Part shown: positions 38,147 to 47,246 of the stretch, in pieces
Layout of the letters: each line of letters opens with the position of its first letter
Numbering within the stretch: position 1 is the first letter of the stretch
Origin: Bradyrhizobium sp. CB3481
Lineage (GTDB): Bacteria; Pseudomonadota; Alphaproteobacteria; Rhizobiales; Xanthobacteraceae
Direction of reading: 5' to 3'
DNA: 64,000 nt
NCBI RefSeq assembly: GCF_029714305.1
Contig: NZ_CP121647.1
Coordinates: forward strand, 6,406,501 to 6,470,500
Program-made: the position numbers and the translations under genes
The notes under the pieces: generated by a model
The model's database searches: none
Told to the model about the DNA's origin: nothing
The model's input: the letters and a program-made list of their open reading frames with translations, nothing else

Positions 38147-38281
38147 ATGGGCTGGGGAGAGCAGCTTTCGGCCGGCGTTGTACGGCGGCAAGCACTTCAA
38201 ATAGCTGAAGAAATGAACCGGGAAGGGTTAGAAGCTACTAACGTGATGCATATCACAGGGTTCAAACTGGAGTGCATCTAA
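38147..38281 (+). CDS. Possible 44-residue small protein upstream of dxs
   Basis: An open frame from ATG 38147 to TAA 38279 encodes a helical-looking product ([19 protein letters not shown] in its middle). A GGGGG run lies near the expected ribosome binding position. Third-position GC is lower than in neighbouring genes, so it could be chance. A GGAAC-N16-GTT motif (38085-38108), like the EcfG general stress promoter, sits about 40 bases upstream. Given as a candidate only. Confidence 0.25.
   Translation: MGWGEQLSAGVVRRQALQIAEEMNREGLEATNVMHITGFKLECI
38242..38257. promoter_or_regulatory. CRP/FNR-like palindrome upstream of dxs
   Basis: CGTGA-TGCATA-TCACA has the symmetry of a CRP/FNR-family site (TGTGA-N6-TCACA with one base off). 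It lies about 145 bases before the dxs start. It also falls inside the possible small frame at 38147-38281, so one of the two readings may be wrong. No further support. Confidence 0.3.
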
Positions 38282-38402
38282 GCTTTCAAATCAGGTACCA
38301 GCCTGCCGGGGTGGCAGACGGGTCCGGATTTTCGCGGCGCGGTTAACGCGCTTCCCATCTCGCGTCGGGCCTTCATCCGACATGCAAAATTGGAATATCG
38401 CT

Positions 38403-40328
38403 GTGACCACATATAGTAAAACGCCGCTTCTCGACACCATTCGCACGCCCGACGACCTTCGCAAGCTCAAAATCGAGCAGGTGCGGCAGGTCGCCGACGA
38501 ACTCCGCCAGGAAACCATCGACGCCGTGTCGGTGACCGGCGGCCACTTCGGCGCCGGCCTCGGCGTCGTCGAACTGACCACCGCGATCCACTACATCTTC
38601 GATACGCCCCGCGACCGCCTGATCTGGGACGTCGGCCACCAGGCCTATCCGCACAAGATCCTGACCGGCCGCCGCGACCGCATCCGCACGCTGCGCACCG
38701 GCGGCGGCCTCTCCGGCTTCACCAAGCGCACCGAGAGCGATTACGACCCGTTCGGCGCCGCGCACTCCTCGACCTCGATCTCCGCCGGCCTCGGCATGGC
38801 CGTGGCGCGCGACCTCTCCGGCGGCAAGAACAATGTGATCGCCGTGATCGGCGACGGCGCGATGTCGGCCGGCATGGCCTATGAAGCCATGAACAACGCA
38901 GGCGCGATGAATTCGCGGCTGATCGTCATCCTCAACGACAACGACATGTCGATTGCGCCGCCGGTCGGCGCGATGAGCGCCTATCTCTCCCGCCTCTACT
39001 CCGGCAAGACCTACCGCACGCTGCGCGACGCGGCCAAGCAGATCAACAAGCGCCTGCCGAAGATTCTCGCCAACCGCGCCAACCGCGTCGAGGAATACTC
39101 CCGCGGCTTCATGATGGACGGCGGCACGCTGTTCGAGGAACTCGGCTTTTATTATGTCGGCCCGATCGACGGCCATAACCTCGACCATCTGCTTCCGGTG
39201 CTCAAGAACGTCCGCGACATGGAAACCGGCCCGATCCTGGTCCATGTCGTGACGCAGAAGGGCAAGGGCTACGGCCCGGCGGAAGCCTCCGCCGACAAGT
39301 ACCATGCGGTCGTCAAGTTCGACGTCGCCACCGGTGCCCAGGCCAAGGCCAAGCCCAACGCGCCCGCCTACCAGAACGTGTTCGGCCAGAGCCTCGTCAA
39401 GGAAGCCGAGAAGGACGACAAGATCGTCGCCATCACCGCGGCGATGCCGTCCGGCACCGGCGTCGACATCTTCAACAAGTCGTTCCCCAACCGCACCTTC
39501 GACGTCGGCATCGCCGAGCAGCATGCGGTGACGTTCGCCGCCGGCCTCGCCACTGAAGGCTACAAGCCGTTCTGCGCGATCTATTCGACCTTCCTGCAAC
39601 GCGGCTATGACCAGGTGGTCCATGACGTCGCGATCCAGAGCCTGCCGGTCCGCTTCGCGATCGACCGCGCCGGCCTGGTCGGCGCCGACGGCGCGACTCA
39701 TGCCGGCTCGTTCGACAACGCCTATCTCGGCTGTCTGCCGAACTTCGTCATCATGGCGGCTTCCGACGAGGCCGAGCTGGTCCACATGGTCGCGACGCAG
39801 GTTGCGATCAATGACCGGCCGAGCGCGGTGCGCTATCCGCGCGGCGAAGGCCGCGGCGTCGAGATGCCCGAGGTCGGCATTCCCCTCGAGATCGGCAAGG
39901 GCCGCATCGTCCGCCAGGGCAACAAGGTCGCCCTGTTCTCCTTCGGCACCCGCTTGGCCGAATGCGAGAAAGCCGCGGATGAACTGGCCGCCCATGGCCT
40001 CTCCACCACCATCGCGGATGCCCGCTTCATGAAGCCGCTCGACGTCGATCTGCTGCTCAAGCTGGCGCGCGACCATGAGGTCCTGCTCACCATCGAGGAA
40101 GGCGCGATCGGCGGCTTCGGCTCGCACGTCATGCAGACGCTGTCCGACCACGGCATGCTCGATGGCGGCTTGCGGATGCGCTCGATGATTCTTCCCGACG
40201 AGTTCCTCGACCACGATTCGCCGAACGCGATGTATGCCCGCGCCGGCCTCGACGCCAAGGGCATTGTCGCCAAGGTGTTCGATGCGCTCGGCAAGGACTA
40301 CAAGACCGAGTCGGTCAAGCTCGCTTAG
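38403..40328 (+). CDS. dxs: 1-deoxy-D-xylulose-5-phosphate synthase
   Basis: 641 residues. Thiamine-diphosphate enzyme at the first step of the MEP isoprenoid pathway, joining pyruvate and glyceraldehyde-3-phosphate. Motifs: [30 protein letters not shown], the TPP motif [20 protein letters not shown] ending [18 protein letters not shown], the catalytic glutamate region [17 protein letters not shown], and [15 protein letters not shown]. The GTG at 38403 begins [13 protein letters not shown] as in relatives; an ATG seven codons earlier (38382) is possible. It stands first after a gap and is followed by a repeat element. Confidence 0.97.
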   Translation: MTTYSKTPLLDTIRTPDDLRKLKIEQVRQVADELRQETIDAVSVTGGHFGAGLGVVELTTAIHYIFDTPRDRLIWDVGHQAYPHKILTGRRDRIRTLRTGGGLSGFTKRTESDYDPFGAAHSSTSISAGLGMAVARDLSGGKNNVIAVIGDGAMSAGMAYEAMNNAGAMNSRLIVILNDNDMSIAPPVGAMSAYLSRLYSGKTYRTLRDAAKQINKRLPKILANRANRVEEYSRGFMMDGGTLFEELGFYYVGPIDGHNLDHLLPVLKNVRDMETGPILVHVVTQKGKGYGPAEASADKYHAVVKFDVATGAQAKAKPNAPAYQNVFGQSLVKEAEKDDKIVAITAAMPSGTGVDIFNKSFPNRTFDVGIAEQHAVTFAAGLATEGYKPFCAIYSTFLQRGYDQVVHDVAIQSLPVRFAIDRAGLVGADGATHAGSFDNAYLGCLPNFVIMAASDEAELVHMVATQVAINDRPSAVRYPRGEGRGVEMPEVGIPLEIGKGRIVRQGNKVALFSFGTRLAECEKAADELAAHGLSTTIADARFMKPLDVDLLLKLARDHEVLLTIEEGAIGGFGSHVMQTLSDHGMLDGGLRMRSMILPDEFLDHDSPNAMYARAGLDAKGIVAKVFDALGKDYKTESVKLA

Positions 40329-40354
40329 TTAGGTCGATCCGCGGACACGGTTCA

Positions 40355-40479
40355 CCTCTCCCGCTTGCGGGGAGGTCGGATCGCATCGAAGATGCGATCC
40401 GGGTGGGGGATATCTCCACTCGAACAGTGTCAATCGCGGATGCGCCCCCACCCCAGCCCTCCCCTGCAAGCGGGAGAGG
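40355..40479. repeat. Imperfect palindrome with internal hairpin, dispersed repeat
   Basis: CCTCTCCCGCTTGCGGGGA at 40355-40373 is nearly the inverse of CCCCTGCAAGCGGGAGAGG at 40461-40479. Inside the left arm, GGATCGCATC-GAA-GATGCGATCC (40378-40400) forms a perfect 10-base hairpin. The same family, in the opposite orientation, is at 61344-61459. It fills the gap between dxs and the next gene. Confidence 0.85.
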
Positions 40480-40502
40480 GAGCACTTTTCGCTGGTAATC
40501 CC

Positions 40503-41060
40503 ATGAAGATCTATCTGGCAGGTCCCGATGTGTTCCTGCCGGACGCCATCGAGATCGGACGCCGCAAGGCCGCGATCTGCGCCCGATATGGCCTTACCGG
40601 GCTCTATCCGCTCGACAACGCCATCGACCTCGCCGCCGCCGATGCCTCGCTCGCCATCTTCAAGGGCAATGAGGCGATGATGGAGGCGGCGGATGCAATC
40701 ATCGCCAATCTGACGCCGTTTCGCGGCCCCAGTGCCGACGCAGGCACCGTTTATGAACTCGGCTACATGGCCGGCCGCGGCAAGCTCTGTTTCGCCTACA
40801 GCAACGATCCCGCCCTCTATGCCGATCGGGTCGCGCGATCCTTTGCGGTGACGAAAGGCGCCGCGGGCCATCTGATCGACGATGACGGACTGACGGTCGA
40901 GGATTTCGGCCTGCCGGATAATCTGATGATGATCCACACGCTCGACCTCCATGGTGCTAAACTGGTGACGCCGCGGCAGCGGCTCCAGGATATCTGGCAC
41001 GATCTCGCCTCGTTCGAGGCCTGTGTCGCGCTCGCGGCCGATCGCCGCACATCGGACTGA
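40503..41060 (+). CDS. Nucleoside 2-deoxyribosyltransferase
   Basis: 185 residues, Rossmann-like fold of the family that swaps bases on deoxyribonucleosides. It starts MKIYLAGPDVFLPDA, has the acidic substrate-site motif ANLTPFRGPSADAGTVYELG (catalytic glutamate in YELG) and CFAYSNDP. Slightly longer than the usual 150-170 residues. It follows the repeat element; the downstream tlyA begins 20 bases after the stop, so they may share a transcript. Confidence 0.85.
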   Translation: MKIYLAGPDVFLPDAIEIGRRKAAICARYGLTGLYPLDNAIDLAAADASLAIFKGNEAMMEAADAIIANLTPFRGPSADAGTVYELGYMAGRGKLCFAYSNDPALYADRVARSFAVTKGAAGHLIDDDGLTVEDFGLPDNLMMIHTLDLHGAKLVTPRQRLQDIWHDLASFEACVALAADRRTSD

Positions 41061-41080
41061 CATTGGCTGACAGAAACGAC

Positions 41081-41818
41081 ATGGAGACTTCAGCCCGCAA
41101 GCGCGTGGACGTGCTCCTGGTCGAGCGCGGCCTGTTCGAAAGCCGTGCCCGCGCCCGCGCCGCGATCGACGCCGGCGGCGTAACGGCCGACGGCAAGCCG
41201 GTAAAGAAGGCGTCGGAGCTGATATCCGCCAACGCAAAATTGTCGGCGCATCCGGCGCACCCCTACGTCTCGCGCGGCGGCGTCAAGCTTGCCGGCGCGC
41301 TGGAGCAGTATCCGATCGATATCGAGGGCCATGTCTGCCTCGACGTCGGCGCTTCCACCGGCGGCTTCACCGAGGTGCTGCTGGCCAACGGCGCCAGCCT
41401 CGTCTTCGCCATCGACGTCGGCCGCAGCCAGTTGCATCCCTCGCTGCGCGACCATTCGCGCGTCGTGTCGGTGGAGGAGACCGATATTCGCAAGCTGGAG
41501 GGCACGCGGCTGCCGGCGCGGCCCGATATCGTCGTCATCGACGTCAGCTTCATCTCGCTGAAAGCGGTGCTGCCGGCGGCGCTCTCGCTGGCGGCGGCAC
41601 CGATGCACTTGCTCGCGCTGATCAAGCCGCAGTTCGAGGCGGATCGAAAACATTCCAAGCACGGCATCATTCGCAACGCGATGGTGCATCAGGAGATCTG
41701 CGACGACATCTCGGCATTCGCCACGTCCCTCGGCTGCACCGGTATCGAGGTGTTTCCATCATCCATCACCGGCGGCGACGGCAATATCGAATTCTTCATG
41801 GGCGCCCGCCGTGGCTGA
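41081..41818 (+). CDS. tlyA: TlyA-family rRNA (cytidine-2'-O)-methyltransferase
   Basis: 245 residues. An N-terminal S4 RNA-binding domain ([20 protein letters not shown]) joins an FtsJ-like methyltransferase domain with [20 protein letters not shown] as the SAM site and the [12 protein letters not shown] motif. Length is normal. Members methylate 16S and 23S rRNA cytidines; older names call them haemolysin A. A TTG at 41063 is an alternative start. The stop overlaps the next methyltransferase gene by 8 bases. Confidence 0.9.
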   Translation: METSARKRVDVLLVERGLFESRARARAAIDAGGVTADGKPVKKASELISANAKLSAHPAHPYVSRGGVKLAGALEQYPIDIEGHVCLDVGASTGGFTEVLLANGASLVFAIDVGRSQLHPSLRDHSRVVSVEETDIRKLEGTRLPARPDIVVIDVSFISLKAVLPAALSLAAAPMHLLALIKPQFEADRKHSKHGIIRNAMVHQEICDDISAFATSLGCTGIEVFPSSITGGDGNIEFFMGARRG

Positions 41819-43058
41819 TAGCGAGCGCCTCGTCATCGACCATGTCGGCCATCATGGCGATGGCGTCGCCCTCGCCCGCGGCGGCAATATCTATGTGCCG
41901 TATGCGCTCGGCGGTGAAACGATCGAGGCCGGCCCGGTGCCCGGGCACCATCCCGACCGGCGGCGGCTGCTCAAGGTCGAGGTCGCGAGCGAAGCGCGGA
42001 TCGCGCCGTTCTGCCCGCATTTCGGCGTCTGCGGCGGCTGCGCGATCCAGCACTGGGACGCCGAGCCCTACCGTGCCTGGAAGCGCGGGCTGGTGGTGAC
42101 GACGCTGGCACAAGCCGGGATCGCGTGCGAAGTGGCCCCGCTGGTCGACGCGCATGGCGCGGGCCGGCGCCGCATCACCCTGCATGGGCGGATGGGAACG
42201 CATGACGTGCTCAAGGTCGGCTATGCCGCGGCCGGCTCGCACGACATCATTCCGATCGACCGCTGTCCGATCCTCGATCCGCAACTCGGCGGCGCGATCG
42301 AGGCGGCCTGGGCCGTCGCCGAGCCACTGATCGCGATGGGCAAGCCGCTCGACATCCAGATCACGGCGACCAATAGCGGGCTCGACATCGACGTGCGCGG
42401 CTCCGGGCCATTATCGACCGCGATGATCACGCGGCTGTCGCGAATCGCCGAGCAGCACAGACTGGCGCGGCTGACGCGCCACGGCGAACTGGTCCTGATG
42501 CGAACGCCGCCGACGATCAGCATCGGCACCGCAAACGTCGTGCTGCCGCCCGGCTCGTTCCTGCAGGCGACTATCGCAGGCGAGGAAGCGCTGGCGGCGC
42601 AGGTCTTCGAACATTGCAAGCGTAGCAAGACTATCGCTGATCTCTTTTGCGGCGTCGGCCCGTTTGCGCTGCGGCTCGCGGCAAAGGCAAAGGTTGCGGC
42701 CTTCGACAGCGATGCCGGCGCGGTGGCGGCGTTGCAGAAGGCCGCGACGTCCACGCCCGGACTGAAACCGGTCAAGGCCGAGGCGCGCGACCTGTTCCGC
42801 CGCCCGCTGATGCCGCAGGAGCTACGCGACTACGACACCGTCGTGTTCGATCCGCCGCGGCAGGGCGCGCAGGCGCAGACGACGCAGCTCGCCGCCAGCA
42901 AGGTGCCGACGGTGGTCGCGGTATCCTGCAACGTCACCACCTTCGCCCGCGATGCGAAGACTTTGATTGAAGGGGGCTACAAGATCGATGGCATCACGCC
43001 GGTCGATCAGTTCCGCCACACGCCGCATGTGGAATTGGTAGCGCGGTTCAGGAGGTAA
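41811..43058 (+). CDS. Class I SAM-dependent RNA methyltransferase (RumA/TrmA family)
   Basis: 415 residues. An N-terminal TRAM-like region carries [14 protein letters not shown]. An iron-sulfur cluster motif ([15 protein letters not shown]) is near residue 70. The SAM site is in [16 protein letters not shown], and the catalytic cysteine region is [14 protein letters not shown] with DPPRQGA before it. The set is that of uracil-5 methyltransferases acting on rRNA or tRNA. A GTG start overlaps tlyA by 8 bases, so two RNA-modifying genes are coupled. The ISAs1 element inserts 28 bases after the stop. Confidence 0.88.
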   Translation: MADSERLVIDHVGHHGDGVALARGGNIYVPYALGGETIEAGPVPGHHPDRRRLLKVEVASEARIAPFCPHFGVCGGCAIQHWDAEPYRAWKRGLVVTTLAQAGIACEVAPLVDAHGAGRRRITLHGRMGTHDVLKVGYAAAGSHDIIPIDRCPILDPQLGGAIEAAWAVAEPLIAMGKPLDIQITATNSGLDIDVRGSGPLSTAMITRLSRIAEQHRLARLTRHGELVLMRTPPTISIGTANVVLPPGSFLQATIAGEEALAAQVFEHCKRSKTIADLFCGVGPFALRLAAKAKVAAFDSDAGAVAALQKAATSTPGLKPVKAEARDLFRRPLMPQELRDYDTVVFDPPRQGAQAQTTQLAASKVPTVVAVSCNVTTFARDAKTLIEGGYKIDGITPVDQFRHTPHVELVARFRR

Positions 43059-43085
43059 GCGCACGGGTCTTCACCCTCCCCTTGC

Positions 43086-44270
43086 GGGTAGGGTTATCGC
43101 ATATGGGCGAGGGCGGAGAGAAGGAAGTCATTGTTCCATCTGGCCTGAAGCATTTTGTGGCTGATGCGAGCAGGTCCTGGTGTGGCTTGCAGGGTGTTGA
43201 TGGCGAGCTTGCGGATGGCGGCGAGATTTTCCGGCGCGTGATCCTTGCGGCTGCGGCAGGCATCTTCGTCGAACATCGTATCGAGGACCCAGTGCAGGTT
43301 GTTCTCGATGCCCCAGTGGGCACGCACGACCTCGAGCAGCTTCTTGGGCGACAGCAGGCGCGAAGCCAGGAAGTATCGCACCTTGTGCTTGGCCGCCTTG
43401 CCAGCGTTGGCGCGCCAACTGTCGATGCGGCCGACGGCAGCGATAGCGAGGAAGCCGTATTGCTTTGCCAACTGTGGTGCCGGCACGACGATGGCCTGCC
43501 GGCGCTCGACGCGGTCGTGAGCGGAGGTCTTTCGCTGGCTCGCCCGCGCTGGCTTTCGGGCGGTGTCGAGCAGGGCTTTGACGGCCTTGAAGAGCTTGCC
43601 GCGATTGCTCTTGATGGCCAACACATAGTGGCCCTTCCGGTCGCGGATGACTTGCGCCATGTCGGGCCGGCAATGCAAGGCGTCGGCGGTGACAAGCGCA
43701 CCGTCCAGATTGAGTAGGCCCAGGACTTCGAGAGCGCCGGCGATCTCGTTGCGATTGGGGGCCTTCCTTTGAGCCAGCGCCATGCGCGTGCCCGCCGCCC
43801 AGACATTGACCATATGCAGCGGCGTGGCCCGCCGGCCGCGTGTGAAGGCGCCGCGCAGCGCCTTGCCGTCGATGCTGACCACCCCCTTGACGCCGAAGCT
43901 CTTGCTGAACTTGCGCAAAACCGCTTCCAGCCCCTTCGGGTCCAGCGCACGCAAGACGTTGCTGAACGTATCGTGGCTGGGGATGCCGTGTCTGAGTTCC
44001 AGAAACCGCCGCAACAGCTCCTCTCGGCCTTTGCCGAAGAACTCGAACTCGGTGCAGGTCTTGGCGCCGGCCAGCGTGGCCGCCAAGGCGATGACGAGGA
44101 TATCCACTAGGCTGTGCTGGGCGTTGCTGGCACGCGGATCCTTGAGCGGTCGAAACATGCGCCTGAGATTGCGCATTTTGGTCTCCTTCGGGAATCGGCG
44201 GACACCCGAAGAATCCAATTCCCACCGCTATGCAACACCCCTTTAAGGCCACATGCGATTCCCCCTACCC
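43086..44270 (-). mobile_element. ISAs1-family insertion sequence
   Basis: One transposase gene is flanked by imperfect terminal inverted repeats. The left end reads GGGTAGGGTTATCGCATATG at 43086-43105, and the right end read inward reads GGGTAGGGGGAATCGCATGTG from 44270; about 15 of 18 core bases agree. The stop codon of the transposase lies in the left repeat, as seen in ISAs1-type elements. The flanks (CCCTCCCC on the left, CCTCCAGGGGAGG on the right) look like the two halves of an intergenic palindrome into which the element jumped. A clear target duplication is not resolved. Confidence 0.88.
43094..44176 (-). CDS. ISAs1-family transposase
   Basis: About 360 residues. A DUF4372-like N-terminus (KDPRASNAQHSLVDILVIAL) is followed by the DDE-type catalytic core with VVSIDGKALRGAF, VTADALHCRPD and a C-terminal HWGIENNLHWVLDTMFDEDA. 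This is the common form of H repeat-associated transposases. AGGAG precedes the ATG at 44176. The gene appears intact, with no frameshift, so the element may be active or recently inserted. A long open frame on the same strand in another phase is a shadow. Confidence 0.93.
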   Translation of the reverse strand: MRNLRRMFRPLKDPRASNAQHSLVDILVIALAATLAGAKTCTEFEFFGKGREELLRRFLELRHGIPSHDTFSNVLRALDPKGLEAVLRKFSKSFGVKGVVSIDGKALRGAFTRGRRATPLHMVNVWAAGTRMALAQRKAPNRNEIAGALEVLGLLNLDGALVTADALHCRPDMAQVIRDRKGHYVLAIKSNRGKLFKAVKALLDTARKPARASQRKTSAHDRVERRQAIVVPAPQLAKQYGFLAIAAVGRIDSWRANAGKAAKHKVRYFLASRLLSPKKLLEVVRAHWGIENNLHWVLDTMFDEDACRSRKDHAPENLAAIRKLAINTLQATPGPARISHKMLQARWNNDFLLSALAHMR

Positions 44271-44299
44271 CTCCAGGGGAGGATAAGGGTAAGAAAAAT

Positions 44300-45163
44300 C
44301 TACCTCCCCCACCTGTCCTGCCAGATCTTCTCGCCGATCATGCAATTGACGCGCGGCTCCTTGCCGGCAACGGGCACGACGTGGTGTTCGGGGGTGCGAC
44401 CGGCGATTTCCAAGAGCAGCTTGGTGCGGATCGCTTCCTTGAACTTCTCCCGGTCCTTGATCGTCACCACGAACGCACCGGGGCCGCCGATGACGCAATC
44501 CTCATAGTAGTAATCGAGATTATCGATATCCATGGTGGAGTAAGACGGCTCTTTCACCATGATCGGCAGGCCGTTGATGACGATGCCTTTTTCCAGCGCG
44601 GCATCGCGCGCCAGCGTCACCGGCATGCCGTTGTTGTTGGGGCCGTCGCCGGAAATGTCGATCACGCGACGCAGGCCGCGATGCGGGCTCTCGTCGAACA
44701 GCGGTATGGCGAAATTGATCGCGCCCGAGATCGAGGTGCGCGAGGCCCGGCGGATCGGGGTCTTGATGATTTCGTTGGCGACGGCATCCGCCGTCTCAGG
44801 CCCGTCGATCAGGCGCCACGGTATGATGATCTTCTGGTCGGTGGAGGCGGCCCATTCGAAATAGGTGATCGCGATCCGCCCGTTTGGGCCGCTCTTCAGC
44901 GCCTGCAAAAATTCCTTGGAGACGATCGCCTGGGCGTAGCCTTCCCGCTGCAGCGCGAGTTCGTCCATGTCCATCGAATAGGAGACGTCGACGGCCAGCA
45001 CGAGTTCGACGTCGACGGTGGGATTGGCGTCCTTTTCGGCGGCCAGTTGGTGATTGTCAGCACCGGGCTGGTGGCCCGCCCGGTTCGGCGCGGCAAACCC
45101 CGCCACGTCGCCGGCAAGCACGCCGGCTACAAGCACGACCCCGATCGAGACATACCAGCGCAT
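44300..45163 (-). CDS. DUF1194 von Willebrand factor A-like secreted protein
   Basis: About 287 residues. A signal peptide (WYVSIGVVLVAGVLAGDVAG) is followed from about residue 50 by a vWA domain: the metal-ion site DVSYSMDMDEL, then RTSISGAINFAIPLF, and VIDISGDGPNNNG with the second acidic motif. This is DUF1194. The fold binds ligands through a bound metal; partners are unknown. GGGAGGG precedes the ATG at 45163. The ISAs1 element lies immediately downstream of its 3' end. Confidence 0.88.
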   Translation of the reverse strand: MRWYVSIGVVLVAGVLAGDVAGFAAPNRAGHQPGADNHQLAAEKDANPTVDVELVLAVDVSYSMDMDELALQREGYAQAIVSKEFLQALKSGPNGRIAITYFEWAASTDQKIIIPWRLIDGPETADAVANEIIKTPIRRASRTSISGAINFAIPLFDESPHRGLRRVIDISGDGPNNNGMPVTLARDAALEKGIVINGLPIMVKEPSYSTMDIDNLDYYYEDCVIGGPGAFVVTIKDREKFKEAIRTKLLLEIAGRTPEHHVVPVAGKEPRVNCMIGEKIWQDRWGR

Positions 45164-45572
45164 TGCGGCCCTCCCGTCGAATGTCAGCGATGGTGACATG
45201 CAAAATGGCCGACGCAAAGCGCTGAAATCATTTGTCCTTCACATTCGGGTTAGGATCAGGCCTGATTCCGCAACCAGACCTGTTCATCAGGTTCCGCACC
45301 ACCAATTTGCCGACCTGGCGTTTGATTTTCCCGGTTGAACGATCCGCGTGCCGGTCGCAACGGATGCGACGCGGCCGAGCAAGACGGCGGTATGGATCGA
45401 GCTGGAACGGTCGGCAAACGCCCAGTTTGAGGACCTGGCCCGGAGCCTGTAAACTGATCGAGACGGCCGTCAGCCGTGGCGATCACAGCATGGCGGAGCG
45501 TCTGGCGGAGTGCCGCAGGAGCTGACGGTAACCGCCGCCCCTCGGTTCGTTCGCTGCGAGGCTCTACCTGAT
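45164..45572. other. Intergenic between the vWA gene and clpS
   Basis: About 410 bases without a supportable gene. A 34-codon frame at 45348-45452 was considered and rejected. The divergent promoters of the vWA gene and clpS should be here. Confidence 0.45.
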
Positions 45573-45878
45573 ATGGCCGATACCGTCGTCACGCCAAAGA
45601 CCAAGGTCAAAACCAAGACCGAGCGGCCGCGCCTGCACAAGGTGGTCTTGCTCAATGACGACTACACGCCGCGCGAATTCGTCGTCACGGTGCTGAAGGC
45701 CGAATTCCGCATGACCGAGGACCAGGCACACAAGGTGATGATCACAGCGCACCGCCGCGGCGTCTGCGTCGTCGCCGTCTTCACCAAGGACGTCGCCGAG
45801 ACCAAGGCAACGCGCGCCACCGACGCCGGCCGCGCCAAGGGCTATCCGCTGCTGTTCACCACCGAGCCGGAGGAATGA
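45573..45878 (+). CDS. clpS: ClpS-type Clp protease adaptor
   Basis: 101 residues. A lysine/threonine-rich N-terminal tail joins the ClpS core VVLLNDDYTPREFVVTVL, then MTEDQAHKVMITAHRRGVCV, and AVFTKDVAETKA. ClpS delivers N-end-rule substrates to ClpAP. GAGG lies before the ATG at 45573. clpA is not adjacent, so it may be the second (ClpS2-type) copy common in alphaproteobacteria. Confidence 0.9.
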   Translation: MADTVVTPKTKVKTKTERPRLHKVVLLNDDYTPREFVVTVLKAEFRMTEDQAHKVMITAHRRGVCVVAVFTKDVAETKATRATDAGRAKGYPLLFTTEPEE

Positions 45879-46085
45879 TTTTTTCCAGCGCGCTGGCTCT
45901 CGGCGTGATGCTTCGCCGAACGCCCAAACAAAATATCGAAAACAACCCCATGCAAAGTAGCCGTCAAGGGTCGGCGCAGCGCGCGATGTTCCGAAACCAT
46001 TTGACCCGTCGGGCAAGTCACCGGCACAATGGCACCATGGCCGCGGCTGGGTTGGTTCGGACGTGGACAGCCTGACTGACGCAAG

Positions 46086-46259
46086 ATGGACCGACGCGCC
46101 GTCGGCCCGCGCAAGTCCACACCGCTGCTTTCGCCCCTCAGCCATGACTCGGGCAACATGGTGCCAGAACGAGGATCTGCGAGACAGGTGTTCAAACTCA
46201 ATCGCATCATCGGTTTCGTAATACTGGTAGCCGTCGTCTACGGCGTGCTTCAGACTTAG
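46086..46259 (+). CDS. Possible 57-residue single-span membrane protein
   Basis: An open frame from ATG 46086 to TAG 46257. The C-terminal third, RIIGFVILVAVVYGVLQT, is a clean membrane helix after a basic segment (RQVFKLNR), a tail-anchored or small membrane-protein pattern. A second in-frame ATG at 46158 would still include the helix. No clear ribosome binding site. It is too short to judge by codon use; homologues unknown to me. Confidence 0.4.
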   Translation: MDRRAVGPRKSTPLLSPLSHDSGNMVPERGSARQVFKLNRIIGFVILVAVVYGVLQT

Positions 46260-46505
46260 GGGTTGCTTCCTGACGGCGCTCCTCAGCTATTTCCTCAACG
46301 CAGCGACTCGCCTGCGGCCTGAATAGACACTCACTCCGAATATCCGCTCGCGGCCTTATCGGACATCTAGCAAAAGCGTGTCTGATGACCGCTAATGGGG
46401 CCTGGCGGAGCTTGTGCGCCACCGCCGCCAAGGTCGGCTTTTGGACCCGGAGTCGACGTGTGCTCTTCCATTATCGGCCGTCACCGAACGGCTATGCTAT
46501 TCCAG
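46260..46505. other. Intergenic with short repeat
   Basis: No gene seen. A piece near 46431 (GGTCGGCTTTTGGACCCGGA) resembles a second copy near 47109 (CGCCGGCTTTTGGACCCACA); the two flank the next gene and look like remnants of a dispersed intergenic repeat. Confidence 0.4.
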
Positions 46506-46982
46506 TCAAGCCGAACGACTTGGCCTATAGCTAGTTCTTCCCCACTCCTTGCGGAATGACAGAAGCTTTGTCCACGTCGGAGGCACAAGGGCAGTTTCCA
46601 CCCTTCTCCCGCCCGCGCACAAGAGTCGCCACAGGACCTCTTCGTGTGGTCGTACTTCATGTAGGGCTTTCTGGAATGCGCCAACTATGGCCTCCGCTTC
46701 CGACAGATACCGCTCATTTTCCTTGATGATCTGTGCCGATCTCTCGTTCGCTTTCGGCTTTTGTCGCCCTTCGATCACCTCTACGCTGGAGAACTTGGCC
46801 CCGGCGGCGATTGATCCCCAGAAACCCCGTTGAAGGCACATGCCTTTCTCCACGACAAAGTGGATCAGATCATGGGGCGGCGAGAACTTTCGGTCAGGCG
46901 CCCGCACACGCAAGCTCACGCCGTCATCACGAACAGCAACGATGGTTGGCCGGTCAATGGTCTTCTCTATGTTTACGTGCAT
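46506..46982 (-). CDS. Protein of unknown function
   Basis: About 158 residues from the ATG at 46982. No signal peptide or membrane helix. A central stretch HDLIHFVVEKGMCLQRGFWG and IAAGAKFSSVEVIEG looks globular; a helical, charged region follows (RSAQIIKENERYLSEAEAIV). I do not recognise it, although the HDLxHFVVE...GFWG pattern seems conserved-like and not random. No ribosome binding site is evident. Flanked by two copies of a short intergenic repeat, so it could be a recently acquired or relic gene. Confidence 0.55.
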   Translation of the reverse strand: MHVNIEKTIDRPTIVAVRDDGVSLRVRAPDRKFSPPHDLIHFVVEKGMCLQRGFWGSIAAGAKFSSVEVIEGRQKPKANERSAQIIKENERYLSEAEAIVGAFQKALHEVRPHEEVLWRLLCAGGRRVETALVPPTWTKLLSFRKEWGRTSYRPSRSA

Positions 46983-47246
46983 GCTAAGAACGGTACTCGC
47001 AATGAGCGATCTCCGCAACGTCCGCCTCTGGCCCCTTAGCCGAAGATCGCATTGGCCGCCGACCCGTCGGCTCGTGGGGTAGATAGGACGTAGCTCAGCG
47101 CGGCCTTCAACGCCGGCTTTTGGACCCACAGCAGACGGGCAGTTGCAATGCTTGATGTCTCCTTTCGTTCTTACTGCGGAAATTGGCCTCAGCGGCAGCC
47201 GCGCGGGGTTGTCGAACTGCTCAGTCCGACTGGGATAATGCCGGCG

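Noticed and set aside
43128..44252. Second 374-codon open frame across the IS element
   Set aside because: It is a glutamine/arginine-rich shadow of the transposase in another phase.
45348..45452. 34-codon frame before clpS
   Set aside because: The product looks somewhat protein-like but there is no ribosome binding site, and the size is too small to support.
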